Assembly: GCF_010448835.1 (NCBI RefSeq)
Contig: NZ_CP048409.1
Coordinates: 1,240,001 to 1,304,000 of the forward strand
Source: Draconibacterium halophilum
GTDB taxonomy: Bacteria; Bacteroidota; Bacteroidia; Bacteroidales; Prolixibacteraceae
Length of the DNA stretch: 64,000 bases
Reading direction: 5' to 3'
Shown: positions 19,339 through 28,667 of the stretch, in pieces
Layout of the letters: every line of letters starts with the position of its first letter
How positions within the stretch are numbered: the stretch's first letter is position 1
Notes under the pieces: generated by a model
Database searches by the model: none
Told to the model about the DNA's origin: nothing
What the model saw: only the letters and a program-made list of their open reading frames with translations
Program-made: the position numbers and the translations under genes

Positions 19339-20154
19339 ATGTTGGAGAAAATAAAAGTAACCGCGAACTTCATAAAAGAAAGAATTCAGGCAAGTCCTGA
19401 AATTGGAATCATTTTGGGAACCGGTCTTGGTGGGCTGGTGAACGAAATTGAAATTCTGGATTCTATTCCGTACACCGAAATTCCAAACTTTCCTGTATCT
19501 ACTGTAGAAGGACATGCCGGACGATTGATTTACGGAAAACTGGGCGATAAAGAAGTACTTGCCATGCAGGGCCGCTTTCATTATTACGAAGGTTACGATA
19601 TGAAAGAAGTAACTTTTCCGGTGCGTGTAATGAAACATGTGGGTGTAAAAAACCTTTTTGTATCGAATGCCAGCGGTGGTTTAAATCCCGATTGGCATGT
19701 TGGCGAAATTGTGTTGCTTACCGATCACATTAACTTTTTTCCGGAACATCCTTTACGCGGAAAAAATTTGGCAGAACTCGGACCACGTTTCCCCGATATG
19801 AGCAAACCCTACAGCCAGCGTCTGCGTAACAAAGCCAAATTAATAGCGCTGCAAAATAACATCGATGTAAAAGAAGGTGTTTATGTTGGGGTTTCAGGGC
19901 CGACTTTTGAAACGCCGGCAGAGTATAAAATGTTTCGTATTTTAGGTGGCGATATTGTGGGCATGTCAACCGTACCCGAAGTTATTGTGGCCCGCCACAT
20001 GGATATGCATGTTTTCGGAATTTCAATAGTTACCGACAGCGGAGTGCCCGGCGAAATTGTGGAGATTTCGCACGAGGAAGTGCAGGAGGTGGCAATGAAA
20101 GCCGAGCCTAAAATGACGCTGATCATGAAGGATCTGATTCAGAGCATTGAATAA
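19339..20154 (+). CDS. punA: Purine nucleoside phosphorylase
   Basis: This 271-residue trimeric-type enzyme performs phosphorolysis of inosine and guanosine. Motifs are GIILGTGLGGL (phosphate site), EGHAGRLIYG, MQGRFHYYEGY, NASGGLNP, GVSGPTFETPAEYKM and VTDS near the purine pocket. It follows lpxK by 3 nt, an arrangement common in Bacteroidales. Confidence 0.94.
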   Translation: MLEKIKVTANFIKERIQASPEIGIILGTGLGGLVNEIEILDSIPYTEIPNFPVSTVEGHAGRLIYGKLGDKEVLAMQGRFHYYEGYDMKEVTFPVRVMKHVGVKNLFVSNASGGLNPDWHVGEIVLLTDHINFFPEHPLRGKNLAELGPRFPDMSKPYSQRLRNKAKLIALQNNIDVKEGVYVGVSGPTFETPAEYKMFRILGGDIVGMSTVPEVIVARHMDMHVFGISIVTDSGVPGEIVEISHEEVQEVAMKAEPKMTLIMKDLIQSIE

Positions 20155-20205
20155 TAAATTGTAGTAAGCAGATAAATCTTGCAAACAATCGAAAAACCTA
20201 TAATC

Positions 20206-21150
20206 ATGAAACATACACTTTTATTCCTTTCAATTGTATTGTTGCTGTTTAGTTGTTCCGAACCAAAATCTAAGCAGGCAGTATTGGTGCTCGACACGCA
20301 ATCGACACTTGGCGAAGGTGCGCTTTGGAATTACAAAACCGGAGAACTGATGTGGGTTGATATTAAAAAGGAAATTCTGAACGTTTACAATCCGGCCACG
20401 GGCTACAACAAAGAAATGTTTACCGGCCAGATGGTTGGCACTGTAGTTCCTACCGAAAGTGGCAATGCGCTGGTTGCTTTGCAAAACGGGATTTATCATT
20501 TTAATCTTGAAACCGGGGCAAAAAAATTATTGGTTGATCCCGAGGTCGATTTGCCCGATAACCGTTTTAACGATGGAAAATGCGATCCGTCGGGAAGGTT
20601 TTGGGCAGGAACAATAAGTACAAAAGGAGGAAGAGGCGTTGCCGCTTTGTACCGTTTCGATCCGGATACAACGATTCACAAAATGGTGGATGAGGTTAGT
20701 ATTTCCAACGGAATTGTTTGGTCGGCTGATAAAACAAAAATGTATTACATCGATACGCCCACCCAAAAAGTAATGGCCTACGATTACGATGATGCCACCG
20801 GGGAAATCTCAAATCCTGTGGTTGCGGTAACCGTACCTCGCGAATTGGGTTCGCCTGATGGAATGACCATCGACGAGAACGATAAGCTGTGGGTAGCTTT
20901 ATGGGGTGGTTCGGCCGTTGGTTGCTGGAATCCTTCAACCGGCGAGCTGATCGATAAAATTGAAGTACCGGCAAAAAATATTACTTCCTGTGCTTTTGGC
21001 GATGAGGATATGGGAACGCTCTACATCACCTCGGCAAGAGAAGGTACAAGCGACGAGGAATTGGAAAAATGGCCACATGCCGGAGGTGTTTTTAAAATCC
21101 GTCCGGGAGTAAAAGGCGTTCAGGCTTTCTATTTCAACGATGTAAACTAA
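20206..21150 (+). CDS. SMP-30/gluconolactonase-like lipoprotein
   Basis: The chosen start is ATG 20206, which gives a lipoprotein signal with lipobox LFSC; a TTG 27 nt upstream also lies in frame. The mature part is a six-bladed SMP-30/gluconolactonase/LRE beta-propeller, with LGEGALWN, NRFNDGKCDPSGRFWAGT, SNGIVWS, YDYD and SPDGMTIDENDKLWVA repeats. These include the usual divalent-metal Glu/Asn/Asp ligands. It is probably a lactonase of periplasmic sugar metabolism; the substrate is unknown. Confidence 0.88.
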   Translation: MKHTLLFLSIVLLLFSCSEPKSKQAVLVLDTQSTLGEGALWNYKTGELMWVDIKKEILNVYNPATGYNKEMFTGQMVGTVVPTESGNALVALQNGIYHFNLETGAKKLLVDPEVDLPDNRFNDGKCDPSGRFWAGTISTKGGRGVAALYRFDPDTTIHKMVDEVSISNGIVWSADKTKMYYIDTPTQKVMAYDYDDATGEISNPVVAVTVPRELGSPDGMTIDENDKLWVALWGGSAVGCWNPSTGELIDKIEVPAKNITSCAFGDEDMGTLYITSAREGTSDEELEKWPHAGGVFKIRPGVKGVQAFYFNDVN

Positions 21151-21192
21151 GCGGGTTATATTTTTGCTGTATCGTAAAACCAGTAACATTAC

Positions 21193-22136
21193 ATGAATAT
21201 TCCAACTTATACCGATATAGAAATAGCACACGAAATCGTACAGAAATATGCACATCGCACACCGGTTTTGTCGTCGGAGAGTATTAACAACATTGTTGGT
21301 GCCGAGCTATTTTTTAAGTGCGAGAATCTACAAAAGGTTGGAGCTTTTAAATTTCGTGGAGCGTGTAATGCGGTGTTTTCATTGAGTGAGGAAGAAGCAC
21401 AAAAAGGTGTGGCAACACACTCATCGGGAAATCATGCAGCAGCACTGGCCTTGGCAGCCCGGATGCGCGGAATTGATGCTCACATTGTAATGCCCGAAAA
21501 CTCACCCGAAATAAAAAAGAAAGCCGTTGCCGGTTACGGAGCCAAAATTACCTTTTGCAAACCTACTTTGCAGGCGCGCGAAAGTACACTGGCAAAAGTG
21601 ATTGAAGAAACTGGAGTCACCGAAATACATCCCTACAATAATTTTTATGTAATTGCCGGGCAGGGGACAGCTGCCAAAGAATTGATAGAAGACAAAGGCG
21701 AATTTGATGTTATTATGGCACCCGTTGGTGGCGGTGGTTTATTAAGCGGAACGGCTATTTCAACCAAACATTTGTTACCTGATTGTATGGTTATTGCTGC
21801 CGAACCGGCTGGAGCTGATGATGCTTATCGTTCGTTTCATTCGAAACTTTGGGTACCTTCAGAAAATCCAAAGACAATAGCTGATGGCTTATTGACCTCA
21901 TTAGGCGAGTGCAATTTTCAAATTATTTTAGATAAGGTAGATGATATTGTTACCGTTTCGGAAGAAAGTATAGTGGAAGCCATGCGTATGATCTGGGAGC
22001 GTATGAAAATTATTATCGAACCATCTTCGGCAGTGCCGCTGGCTGCCATTCTTGAGAAGAAAGTGGATGTGCAGGACAAAAAAGTAGGTATTATTCTTTC
22101 GGGGGGAATCTGGATTTGGGGAAATTGCCGTTTTAA
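21193..22136 (+). CDS. Serine/threonine dehydratase or serine racemase family, PLP enzyme (one frameshift at the end)
   Basis: This is a fold-type II PLP enzyme of the threonine ammonia-lyase/serine racemase group, without a regulatory ACT domain. The PLP lysine lies in GAFKFRGA, the substrate-binding loop is SSGNHAAA, and the phosphate-binding glycines are in VGGGGLLSG. Near the C-terminus the run GGGGGG (22101-22106) puts the last ~12 codons out of frame (the open frame reads on to 22143). One extra G gives the family ending SGGNLDLGKLPF with a stop at 22134-22136, 314 residues in all. Whether it acts mainly on Thr, Ser or as a racemase cannot be told from sequence alone. Confidence 0.9.
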
Positions 22137-22583
22137 CCGTTGATGGTCTCACTTCCGGTGAGGCTATCAATAACTGAAAAAGTTCAAAATAGGGTTGGGA
22201 GTTCAGCGTATTTAGCACTGAGTATCCAGTATCGAATATCCGGTATCCGGTTTTTAAAAATACCATCTTTATTTGTTTTATGTAGAGAAGGATGGCACCC
22301 TTTTTTTCCTCTCCACAAAATATGTTATTAATAACGCTAAGCTGAATTATGCTATTTAACATAGGCTCATAATTTTGAAGTTGACCAAAGAAAATATACT
22401 TTTAAAACACCAATTTATTATATAAACCTTTAAGCAGATTACCATGCCACGAGCCCCTTAATTTCATCTTTAAATTCAATCATTAACTAAATTTTGTTCA
22501 TTAAATAATTGAACAGGAAATTGTATAAAAAGTTAATACTGCCTCAAGCATTATTAATCATTAAATCAAAAAAATGTAAAGAA
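22137..22583. other. AT-rich non-coding spacer
   Basis: This ~450-bp stretch has no supportable gene. It contains a short TATCC(A/G)GTAT-type repeat at about 22221-22250. The following two genes are also AT-rich, so this is probably part of one acquired block (about 22.2-23.4 kb). Confidence 0.45.
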
Positions 22584-23218
22584 ATGGAAAACAAAAAAAT
22601 TGCCATATTTATTGGTATACTATGTTTATTTTTACGGGTATTACCAATAGTATAGCTCAAAACCAAACAACAGCTACAAACAAATATGAGATAGCTGTCG
22701 ACCTTCAGAACTTCTTCTCCGATGGTACCCCTGATAAAGTGTTGTTTAAACTAAACAATATTAAAAATAACCAAATAAAAGGTGCTTATCGCTTTGGTAT
22801 TGGAACTTCTTACTGGGTTGATTTATATAAAATTACTCATGATGATGAAAATTATGAGCTTACGGCAAAGCAACATAAAACAGATTTGTCTTTATCGTTA
22901 GGCTATGAATTTCAGAGAGAATATAATCGGGCTATATTTTATTATGGTGCTGATCTGGGAACTTCATTATCCAGACATGATGATATCGATTTTCCTAATG
23001 TAAATGAATATTATAAGTTGTTCTTTGTGCCTTTTGTCGGGGTGAAAGTTTTACTCAATGATAATTTGGCTGTTGCCTTTGAAGCTGGTGCCGAAAATTT
23101 TGTACAGTGGTCAAAAACAGAAGGAAGTGAGAATTTTCCTGATAATAGACAGTATCATCTTTTTTATCAATCACATTTTGATTTACCATATAGTTTAACC
23201 TTTAATTTTAATTTCTAA
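22584..23218 (+). CDS. Outer-membrane beta-barrel-like protein (one frameshift in the signal peptide)
   Basis: The intact frame starts at 22622, but an ATG at 22584 opens a signal peptide in another frame (MENKKIAIFIGILCLF). One extra T in the T5 run at 22629-22633 fuses them and completes a signal ending FFTGITNSIAQ, 211 residues in total. The mature protein alternates aromatic and polar residues (FGIGTSYWVDLYK, FYYGADLGTS) and ends LTFNFNF, a C-terminal aromatic as in outer-membrane barrels. Function is unknown. Its stop overlaps the next start (TAATG). Confidence 0.65.
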
Positions 23219-23541
23219 TGAAACCGAATATAATTTTAACAATATTGTTTGCAATTATCTTTTTCAACACGAAAGCGCAGGAGATTTCAATTTCAAAACA
23301 AAATGATGATGATCCTACAGATGTTTGTGATAATTCCATATTATATTATAAAACATCTATATCTGGATGGCAGGATGGATATATGGAACAAATTAGTTCG
23401 ATGACAGCCGTGCGTGGCGACCTGGAACAGGCGATAAAAGACCTGCTCGAAATTCTTCCGGGTTTCTACCGAATGACCAACAACGAAGCGCTGGGCGTGG
23501 TTCTTCCAAAAATAAAAGAACTGATCGACCGCACGGTGTAA
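23218..23541 (+). CDS. Small secreted protein, possibly chimeric
   Basis: This 107-residue frame begins with a signal peptide (about 1-20, ending TKAQ). Residues 21-58 are Asn/Asp-rich and AT-rich in coding. From about nt 23400 (residue 62 on, MTAVRGDLEQ) the base composition turns GC-richer and the text reads like the C-terminal helix pair of an unrelated cytoplasmic protein. It may be a fusion between an inserted AT-rich block and the 3' end of an older gene. A strong terminator follows at once. No family recognised. Confidence 0.5.
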   Translation: MKPNIILTILFAIIFFNTKAQEISISKQNDDDPTDVCDNSILYYKTSISGWQDGYMEQISSMTAVRGDLEQAIKDLLEILPGFYRMTNNEALGVVLPKIKELIDRTV

Positions 23542-23566
23542 TTGCTGGATGATCGGTACTTTTTCA

Positions 23567-23603
23567 GACCTTCAAGGTTTCAAAAACCTTGAAGGTCTTT
23601 CTT
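23567..23603 (+). terminator. Intrinsic terminator
   Basis: A perfect 14-bp stem, GACCTTCAAGGTTT with AAACCTTGAAGGTC (loop CAA), is followed by TTTCTTTT. It ends the 22.6-23.5 kb gene pair. Confidence 0.85.
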
Positions 23604-23640
23604 TTGAAAAAAAACGTAAAACGCTGAAATATAAGCTCTA

Positions 23641-23976
23641 GTAAATCTGCGGCTAACGACTTTTTCCGTCGGATTACCAGCCGCAATTCTGCGAGAGCTT
23701 CCCTGGCGAGTAGGATTTGCCCCTGCAACTCAGCGAGAGCTTACCCGACGCGAAGGAAGGGCTCTTGCAACTCAGCGAGAGCTAAACTTTTGCAAAAGAT
23801 TGGCTCCTGCAACTCTGCGGCTAACACCTTTTTCGGTTGGATAAGCCCCCGCAACTTTGCGGCTGGTAATTTTTTGTGTAGGAGTGCCCCGCGTAAACCT
23901 GCGACAAACAACTTTTACACGAATAAAGATTTACGCAATTTTGTGGCAGGCAGTGCTTTATTGTAAGAGATTCTTC
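23641..23976. repeat. Eight diverged tandem units of exactly 42 bp
   Basis: Units begin at 23641, 23683, 23725, 23767, 23809, 23851, 23893 and 23935, every 42 bp with no indel. Each starts with a core like GCAACTCTGCGGCTAAC; the second half varies. Because 42 is divisible by three, one + frame is open through all units (14-residue units with an NSARA/NSAAN core), ending at a TAA in unit 8, but I see no start codon at its head. It could be a non-coding minisatellite or the remnant of a repeat protein. Confidence 0.8.
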
Positions 23977-24075
23977 GCTGCGCTCAGAATGACAACATTC
24001 AGTATCCAGTTGAACGAAGTGAATTGAAAATCGGCCACAGCCAAATCCCTACCGATAGCGTCGGGGCATCCGGCA

Positions 24076-25526
24076 TCAAAACATCGGGCTAACGATATAC
24101 GCCAGCGATTCGCGAATTTTATCTGTATGAGGTCGCTTACGCCACTCGCGATACTTTACTTCGCGGCACTGCTGTAAATCAGCTAAAAAGTGTTGTTCTA
24201 CTTCTCGCGTAAATTCTTTTTGGTAGATAAAGGCATTGGCTTCAAAATTGGTTTCAAAACTGCGAAAGTCGAAATTGCTGGTTCCAACGCTTGAAATACA
24301 ATCGTCGACCAGGAGGTATTTGCTGTGTATAAAACCTTTCTGGTAAAGAAAGATGCGAACGCCGGCTTCCAGTAATTCTTCTACGTAGGCAAACGAGCAC
24401 CATCTGGAGATTATGGCATCCGATTTCTCGGGAATGATAATGCGCACATCAATCTGGCTGAGTGCTGCTGTTTTAAGCGCTGTTTTTAACTCGGGCGGGG
24501 CATCAGGTAGGGCGTAACAATGTATATCTTTTTTCGTGCTGCGGTAATGGCGGCAAAAAAGGCCTGTTCAATACTTTTCCAGCTGTAATCGGGGCCACTT
24601 GCCGATACTTGTACCGGAACGCCCGGAGCATCGGTAAGAGGCGGAAAATAGTTATTCCCGTATAGATTTTCTTTGGTGATAAAATACCAGTCGGCAGCAA
24701 AAATTACCTGCAGGGTGGTAGCTGCATCGCCTTCAATCTGCAAATGCGTGTCGCGCCAGTGGCCCAAACCTTTCAGGCCTTCAAGGTATCGGTCGGCAAT
24801 ATTTATGCCGCCTATAAAGCCCATTTTCCCATCGATAACAATAATTTTTCGGTGGTTGCGGTAATTGACCCGCGAAGTAAAACGCGGAAAACGAACCTCC
24901 ATAAAAGGATATATTTCGATACCGTTTGCCTGCAAATGGCGAAAAAACTTTTTTCTCAGTCCCCAACTGCCCACGTCGTCAACAATAAGACGCACCTCAA
25001 CACCTTCCTGCCGTTTTTTTATCAGCAGCTCTTTTAGTTTGTTGCCAATTTTATCGTCGGCAAAAATGTAATATTCAAGGTGAATATGGTGACGTGCCTT
25101 TTCAATAGCTTCAAAAATATGATCGAACGTTTGCTGTCCGTCTTTCAGCAGGTGAAGTGTGTTTCCGGTAGTTAGCAGCGAGTCGGAATTATTCAGCAGT
25201 AAGCGAATAAGGTGTGCCTGATTTTGTAATCCTGCTAGCGAAATAAGCTTGTTTTGTTCGATGTTTTTTAACTGCTCGGCACTCAAACGCCGCATCGCCT
25301 TCAGACTTTTTATTCCACGTCTTGAAAACATTTTTCGTTTCCGGTATTCCTGGCCGAAAACGAGGTAGAAAATCATTCCAAAAATGGGGATGAGAATCAG
25401 TATTAAAATCCAGGCGGCGGTTTTAAATGGCGAGCGTTTTTCTAAAATAATCATCAGTGCAACAGGAATGGCAGTGATTAGAAAGATCAGATAAAACCAG
25501 GTCCAGAATTGACTCCAATCGAACAT
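24076..25526 (-). CDS. cls: Cardiolipin synthase (one frameshift)
   Basis: This phospholipase-D-superfamily enzyme makes cardiolipin at the inner membrane. The N-terminus has two membrane helices (about 8-30 and 37-58). The first HKD motif is NHRKIIVIDGKMGFIGG; the second, FIHSKYLLVDDCISSVGTSN, lies in a different frame. The break is at 24497-24500 (CCCC on the minus strand). One extra C joins TPYLMP to PPELKTALKTA and gives 483 residues, the normal length. Both catalytic HKD sites are intact, so I regard it as a functional gene with a consensus error. Confidence 0.9.
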
Positions 25527-25609
25527 ATTTTTGAATTTTGTTTAGGTAAATTTCTAAATTTATTTGAGTAAAAACAATATTTGTTTCATATTCGTTGTTA
25601 ATGATAGAG

Positions 25610-26041
25610 ATGAAGAGGATTAAATACATATTACTGTGGATGTTCGTAGGAGGAGCTGTGTTTTTCTATGCTTGTTCGGGGCCAAAAAATATGGCGAAAA
25701 ACGAAACATCGAGTGTTGAGGTAACCGGAGAAGACAGTGTTGAGTATGACGTGGAAACATTTAACTCCAATTTCGACTCATGGTATCAACTGCAAAATAC
25801 TCCGGCCAGCTATCGGTCGCAATCGTATTACGAGAGTTGGAACCAACAATATGTAAGTGCCTGGAATGCGAAATGCGCCTCACCATCGCGCAATTGGTCG
25901 TTTGAACCGGTTGTTGGCTACGATCCTACTGAAGATTATGGTTTTGAGATGAACCACAAACTATTCTACTACTTTATGTACGTGGAACGAGTTCTGAAAA
26001 AGCAGATCATTCCCGGAGGTCCACACGTGGTGTTTAAGTAG
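25610..26041 (+). CDS. Lipoprotein of the DUF6146-like Bacteroidota family
   Basis: The ATG at 25610 gives MKRIKYILLWMFV and a lipoprotein signal with lipobox FYAC. The mature part (NSNFDSWYQLQNTPASYRS, YYESWNQQYV, a C-terminal GPHVVF) matches my memory of a small conserved Bacteroidota lipoprotein family of unknown function. It is divergent from cls. Function unknown. Confidence 0.7.
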   Translation: MKRIKYILLWMFVGGAVFFYACSGPKNMAKNETSSVEVTGEDSVEYDVETFNSNFDSWYQLQNTPASYRSQSYYESWNQQYVSAWNAKCASPSRNWSFEPVVGYDPTEDYGFEMNHKLFYYFMYVERVLKKQIIPGGPHVVFK

Positions 26042-26655
26042 TGGAATTCATGAGGTTCCCTCCTAGAGTCAGATGACTGGATTCTTCCTTCAAGTATTAT
26101 AGTTAAGCAGAAGAAACTGGCTTTTGCCCTATCGGGCTGATTTTACTTTTTGTCTTGAGAAAATAAGTAAACAAAAAACTCAAGGCTGCGCCTGACTCGC
26201 TCGGAAAAGCCCTGCCTACCGGCAGGCAGGTACGCGGCGCCAACTAAAATTTCTGAAACTTCCCGATGCTACGATCGGGACAGGCAGTCGTACCTCCTCA
26301 AACCTGCCGGCCGGCAGGCGGGCATCAGTAATTTTTGAACGTCGTCACCACTTGTTTTCCGGTTCATCAGCCGAGGCCAGGCTTCGATGTCGCTGACGTT
26401 ACAATTGTAGACGGCCTCTTTTGGTCTTTACGCGGAGTTGAAATAAAATTTTAGGGAGAGCGGGAAGCTCCGGGTGTGCGAGGAGATCACCCGTCCGAAC
26501 TTCAGTTTTATAAGAACGTAGAGTGAAGGCAAAAAGAAGACTTGACTTTTTTGCTTCGTTTTTGTGGTAAGACAAAAATGAAGGCCGCCGGCAGGCCGCA
26601 ATTCCGAAGATTTTGGGTGTCGTTTAATAGTTGCAATCTGCCGTCTTGGATGATT
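26042..26655. repeat. Palindrome-rich intergenic repeat element
   Basis: This 614-bp region is non-coding. A block from 26147 to 26578 is bounded by a 10-bp inverted repeat (TTTTTGTCTT / AAGACAAAAA). Inside it are palindromes such as CTGCCTACCGGCAGGCAG (about 26213), CCTGCCGGCCGGCAGG (about 26304) and TCCCGATGCTACGATCGGGA (about 26263). It resembles dispersed, non-autonomous intergenic repeats of Bacteroidota genomes. There is no transposase and no clear target duplication. Confidence 0.6.
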
Positions 26656-27705
26656 CTAAATAGCCGTATTTCGGTAAATTACCAATTTGTCTTTCCCTAT
26701 TGATTCCGATTGTCCTGTAGTTCCGGGCAGAGAAGGTGCTTTTATACCACTGCCAAACTGCATGTGCCCGGTGTAAACATGAGCTTCGTCCCACAACCCG
26801 GCATCAATAAAAGTATGTAGTAGTTGCCGGCCTCCTTCTACAATTAACGAGAGTACATTTTTTTGATGCAGCACTTCCAGCATTTGAGGAAGAAGCTGAG
26901 CTGAGAAATCAATTTTAATGAATTCTGTTTTGTTGTGGGTATGGTTTTTAAGTGCGTTAAAAACAATTGTTTCTGTTGAGTTATCAAATAAGTTGAGCTT
27001 CTTATTCAAACGTAACTCCCGGTCTAAAACAATTCGCAAAGGATTTTTTCCTTTAATAAGCCTGACTGTTAGCGAAGGGTTATCTTTTTCGGCGGTGTTT
27101 GTGCCCACTATAATTGCATCTTCTTCCGCACGCATTTGATGAACCCGCAATAATGCCCGCGGACCGGTAATCCAGGTTGGCTCTCCGTAGTTTTCAGCAC
27201 TTCGTTCAACATCAATAAACCCATCAGTAGTTTGTGCCCATTTTAGCAAAATGTAGGGGCGTTGTTTCTGGTGAAAAGTAAAAAAGCGCCGGTTCAGCTC
27301 GTCGCATTCTTTTTTCAGAATACCTGTTTTTACTTCAACACCGGCATTCTGTAGTTTTTCTATTCCTTTTCCGGCAACTTTGGCAAACGGATCGATGCTG
27401 CCAATTACCACACGCGGAATTTGTTTCTGGATGATCAGGTTGGAGCAGGGAGGTGTTAAACCGTAATGTGCACAGGGTTCCAGCGAAACATAAATGGTGC
27501 TTTCTTTCAGTTTTTCCGCGTCGGTAACCGAGTTTATGGCATTCACCTCGGCATGCGCCTGCCCGTGTTTTTGGTGATACCCTTCGCCGATTATCGTGTT
27601 GTTGTACACGATAACACAACCCACCATCGGGTTGGGCGAAACATGTCCGGCACCCAGGCGGGCCAGCTCGATACAGCGAGCCATATATTTTTCTTCGGTT
27701 GTCAT
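26656..27705 (-). CDS. ribD: Bifunctional riboflavin biosynthesis deaminase/reductase RibD
   Basis: The first domain (about 1-145) is the zinc deaminase, with HAEVNAI and EPCAHYGLTPPC providing the His/Glu and the two zinc cysteines. The second (about 150-349) is the NADPH-dependent reductase, with TTDGFI, GTNTAEKDNPSLTVR and a late VEGGRQLL. Together they convert the GTP cyclohydrolase II product to the ribitylamino-uracil precursor. The start is placed at ATG 27705 (MTTEEKYMARC); the frame extends to 27744 without family support. It is divergent from prmC. Confidence 0.93.
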   Translation of the reverse strand: MTTEEKYMARCIELARLGAGHVSPNPMVGCVIVYNNTIIGEGYHQKHGQAHAEVNAINSVTDAEKLKESTIYVSLEPCAHYGLTPPCSNLIIQKQIPRVVIGSIDPFAKVAGKGIEKLQNAGVEVKTGILKKECDELNRRFFTFHQKQRPYILLKWAQTTDGFIDVERSAENYGEPTWITGPRALLRVHQMRAEEDAIIVGTNTAEKDNPSLTVRLIKGKNPLRIVLDRELRLNKKLNLFDNSTETIVFNALKNHTHNKTEFIKIDFSAQLLPQMLEVLHQKNVLSLIVEGGRQLLHTFIDAGLWDEAHVYTGHMQFGSGIKAPSLPGTTGQSESIGKDKLVIYRNTAI

Positions 27706-27745
27706 TTTCAAAGAAAGACTAAATTTGTAGCAACAAAAGTACACA

Positions 27746-28585
27746 ATGCAGAAAACTATTCAATACATCCGTGCAGAATTGGCACCGTATTATCCCGAAA
27801 CCGAAATTTCAGGGTTCATACAAATGATTATGAATAGCGTGTTGCGAATGTCGTACACGCAAATGATTTTGGAAAAAGACCGGGTGTTGGAAACAACTGA
27901 ATCGGACGGGATAAACGTGATTGTTGAGCGACTGAAAAGACACGAGCCCATTCAATATATTTTGGGTGTTGCCGAATTTTATGGATTACAGCTGGATGTG
28001 AAACCGGGAGTTTTGATTCCCCGGCCGGAAACCGAAGAGTTGGTGGAGTGGATTAGCAAAACAGAAATTCCTGAGCAGGCAAGAATCCTCGACGTTGGCA
28101 CAGGCAGCGGTTGTATTGCACTGGCATTAAAAAATGAGTTGCCCACTGTTGAGATCATGGCTGTTGATGTATCGGAAAATGTACTTACACTTGCAACCGG
28201 GAATGCAATAAGAAATGAGCTTGAAGTTACATTTAAACAAGCCGACATATTAAACTGGCCACAATATTCGTGGCCACAATTTGATGTAATTGTAAGTAAC
28301 CCGCCTTATGTAATGGAACGCGAAAAAAAGCAGATGGAAGCCAATGTGCTGGAGTACGAACCCGAATTGGCGTTGTTTGTGAGCGACACCGATCCGCTGA
28401 TTTTTTACCGGGCCATTGCAAAGTTTGCTTCAAAACAATTAAATGAAGGTGGATTCCTGTTTTTTGAAATTAACGAAAACCTGGGAGATGAAATGGTGGG
28501 GCTTGTTAACCAGTTGGGATTTAAGTCGATAGAATTACGTCGCGATTTGAATAATAAAAATCGCATGCTTCGATGTCAAAAATAA
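27746..28585 (+). CDS. prmC: Peptide chain release factor N5-glutamine methyltransferase
   Basis: This 279-residue SAM-dependent enzyme methylates the GGQ glutamine of release factors. It has an N-terminal helical domain (about 1-95), SAM motif LDVGTGSGCIAL (about residue 114), and the catalytic NPPY at 185-188. Length and motif spacing are typical. It is divergent from ribD with about 40 bp between start codons. Confidence 0.95.
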   Translation: MQKTIQYIRAELAPYYPETEISGFIQMIMNSVLRMSYTQMILEKDRVLETTESDGINVIVERLKRHEPIQYILGVAEFYGLQLDVKPGVLIPRPETEELVEWISKTEIPEQARILDVGTGSGCIALALKNELPTVEIMAVDVSENVLTLATGNAIRNELEVTFKQADILNWPQYSWPQFDVIVSNPPYVMEREKKQMEANVLEYEPELALFVSDTDPLIFYRAIAKFASKQLNEGGFLFFEINENLGDEMVGLVNQLGFKSIELRRDLNNKNRMLRCQK

Positions 28586-28667
28586 ATGGTTTCGATATCA
28601 TGAAAAACAGATTTTACCGTTTGTTTTTGAAAACGATTATTTATTTTGCAGTGACTAAATCTAATAA

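Noticed and set aside
23641..23976. Possible CRISPR array
   Set aside because: The 42-bp units follow each other without distinct spacers and have diverged over their whole length; there are no cas genes.
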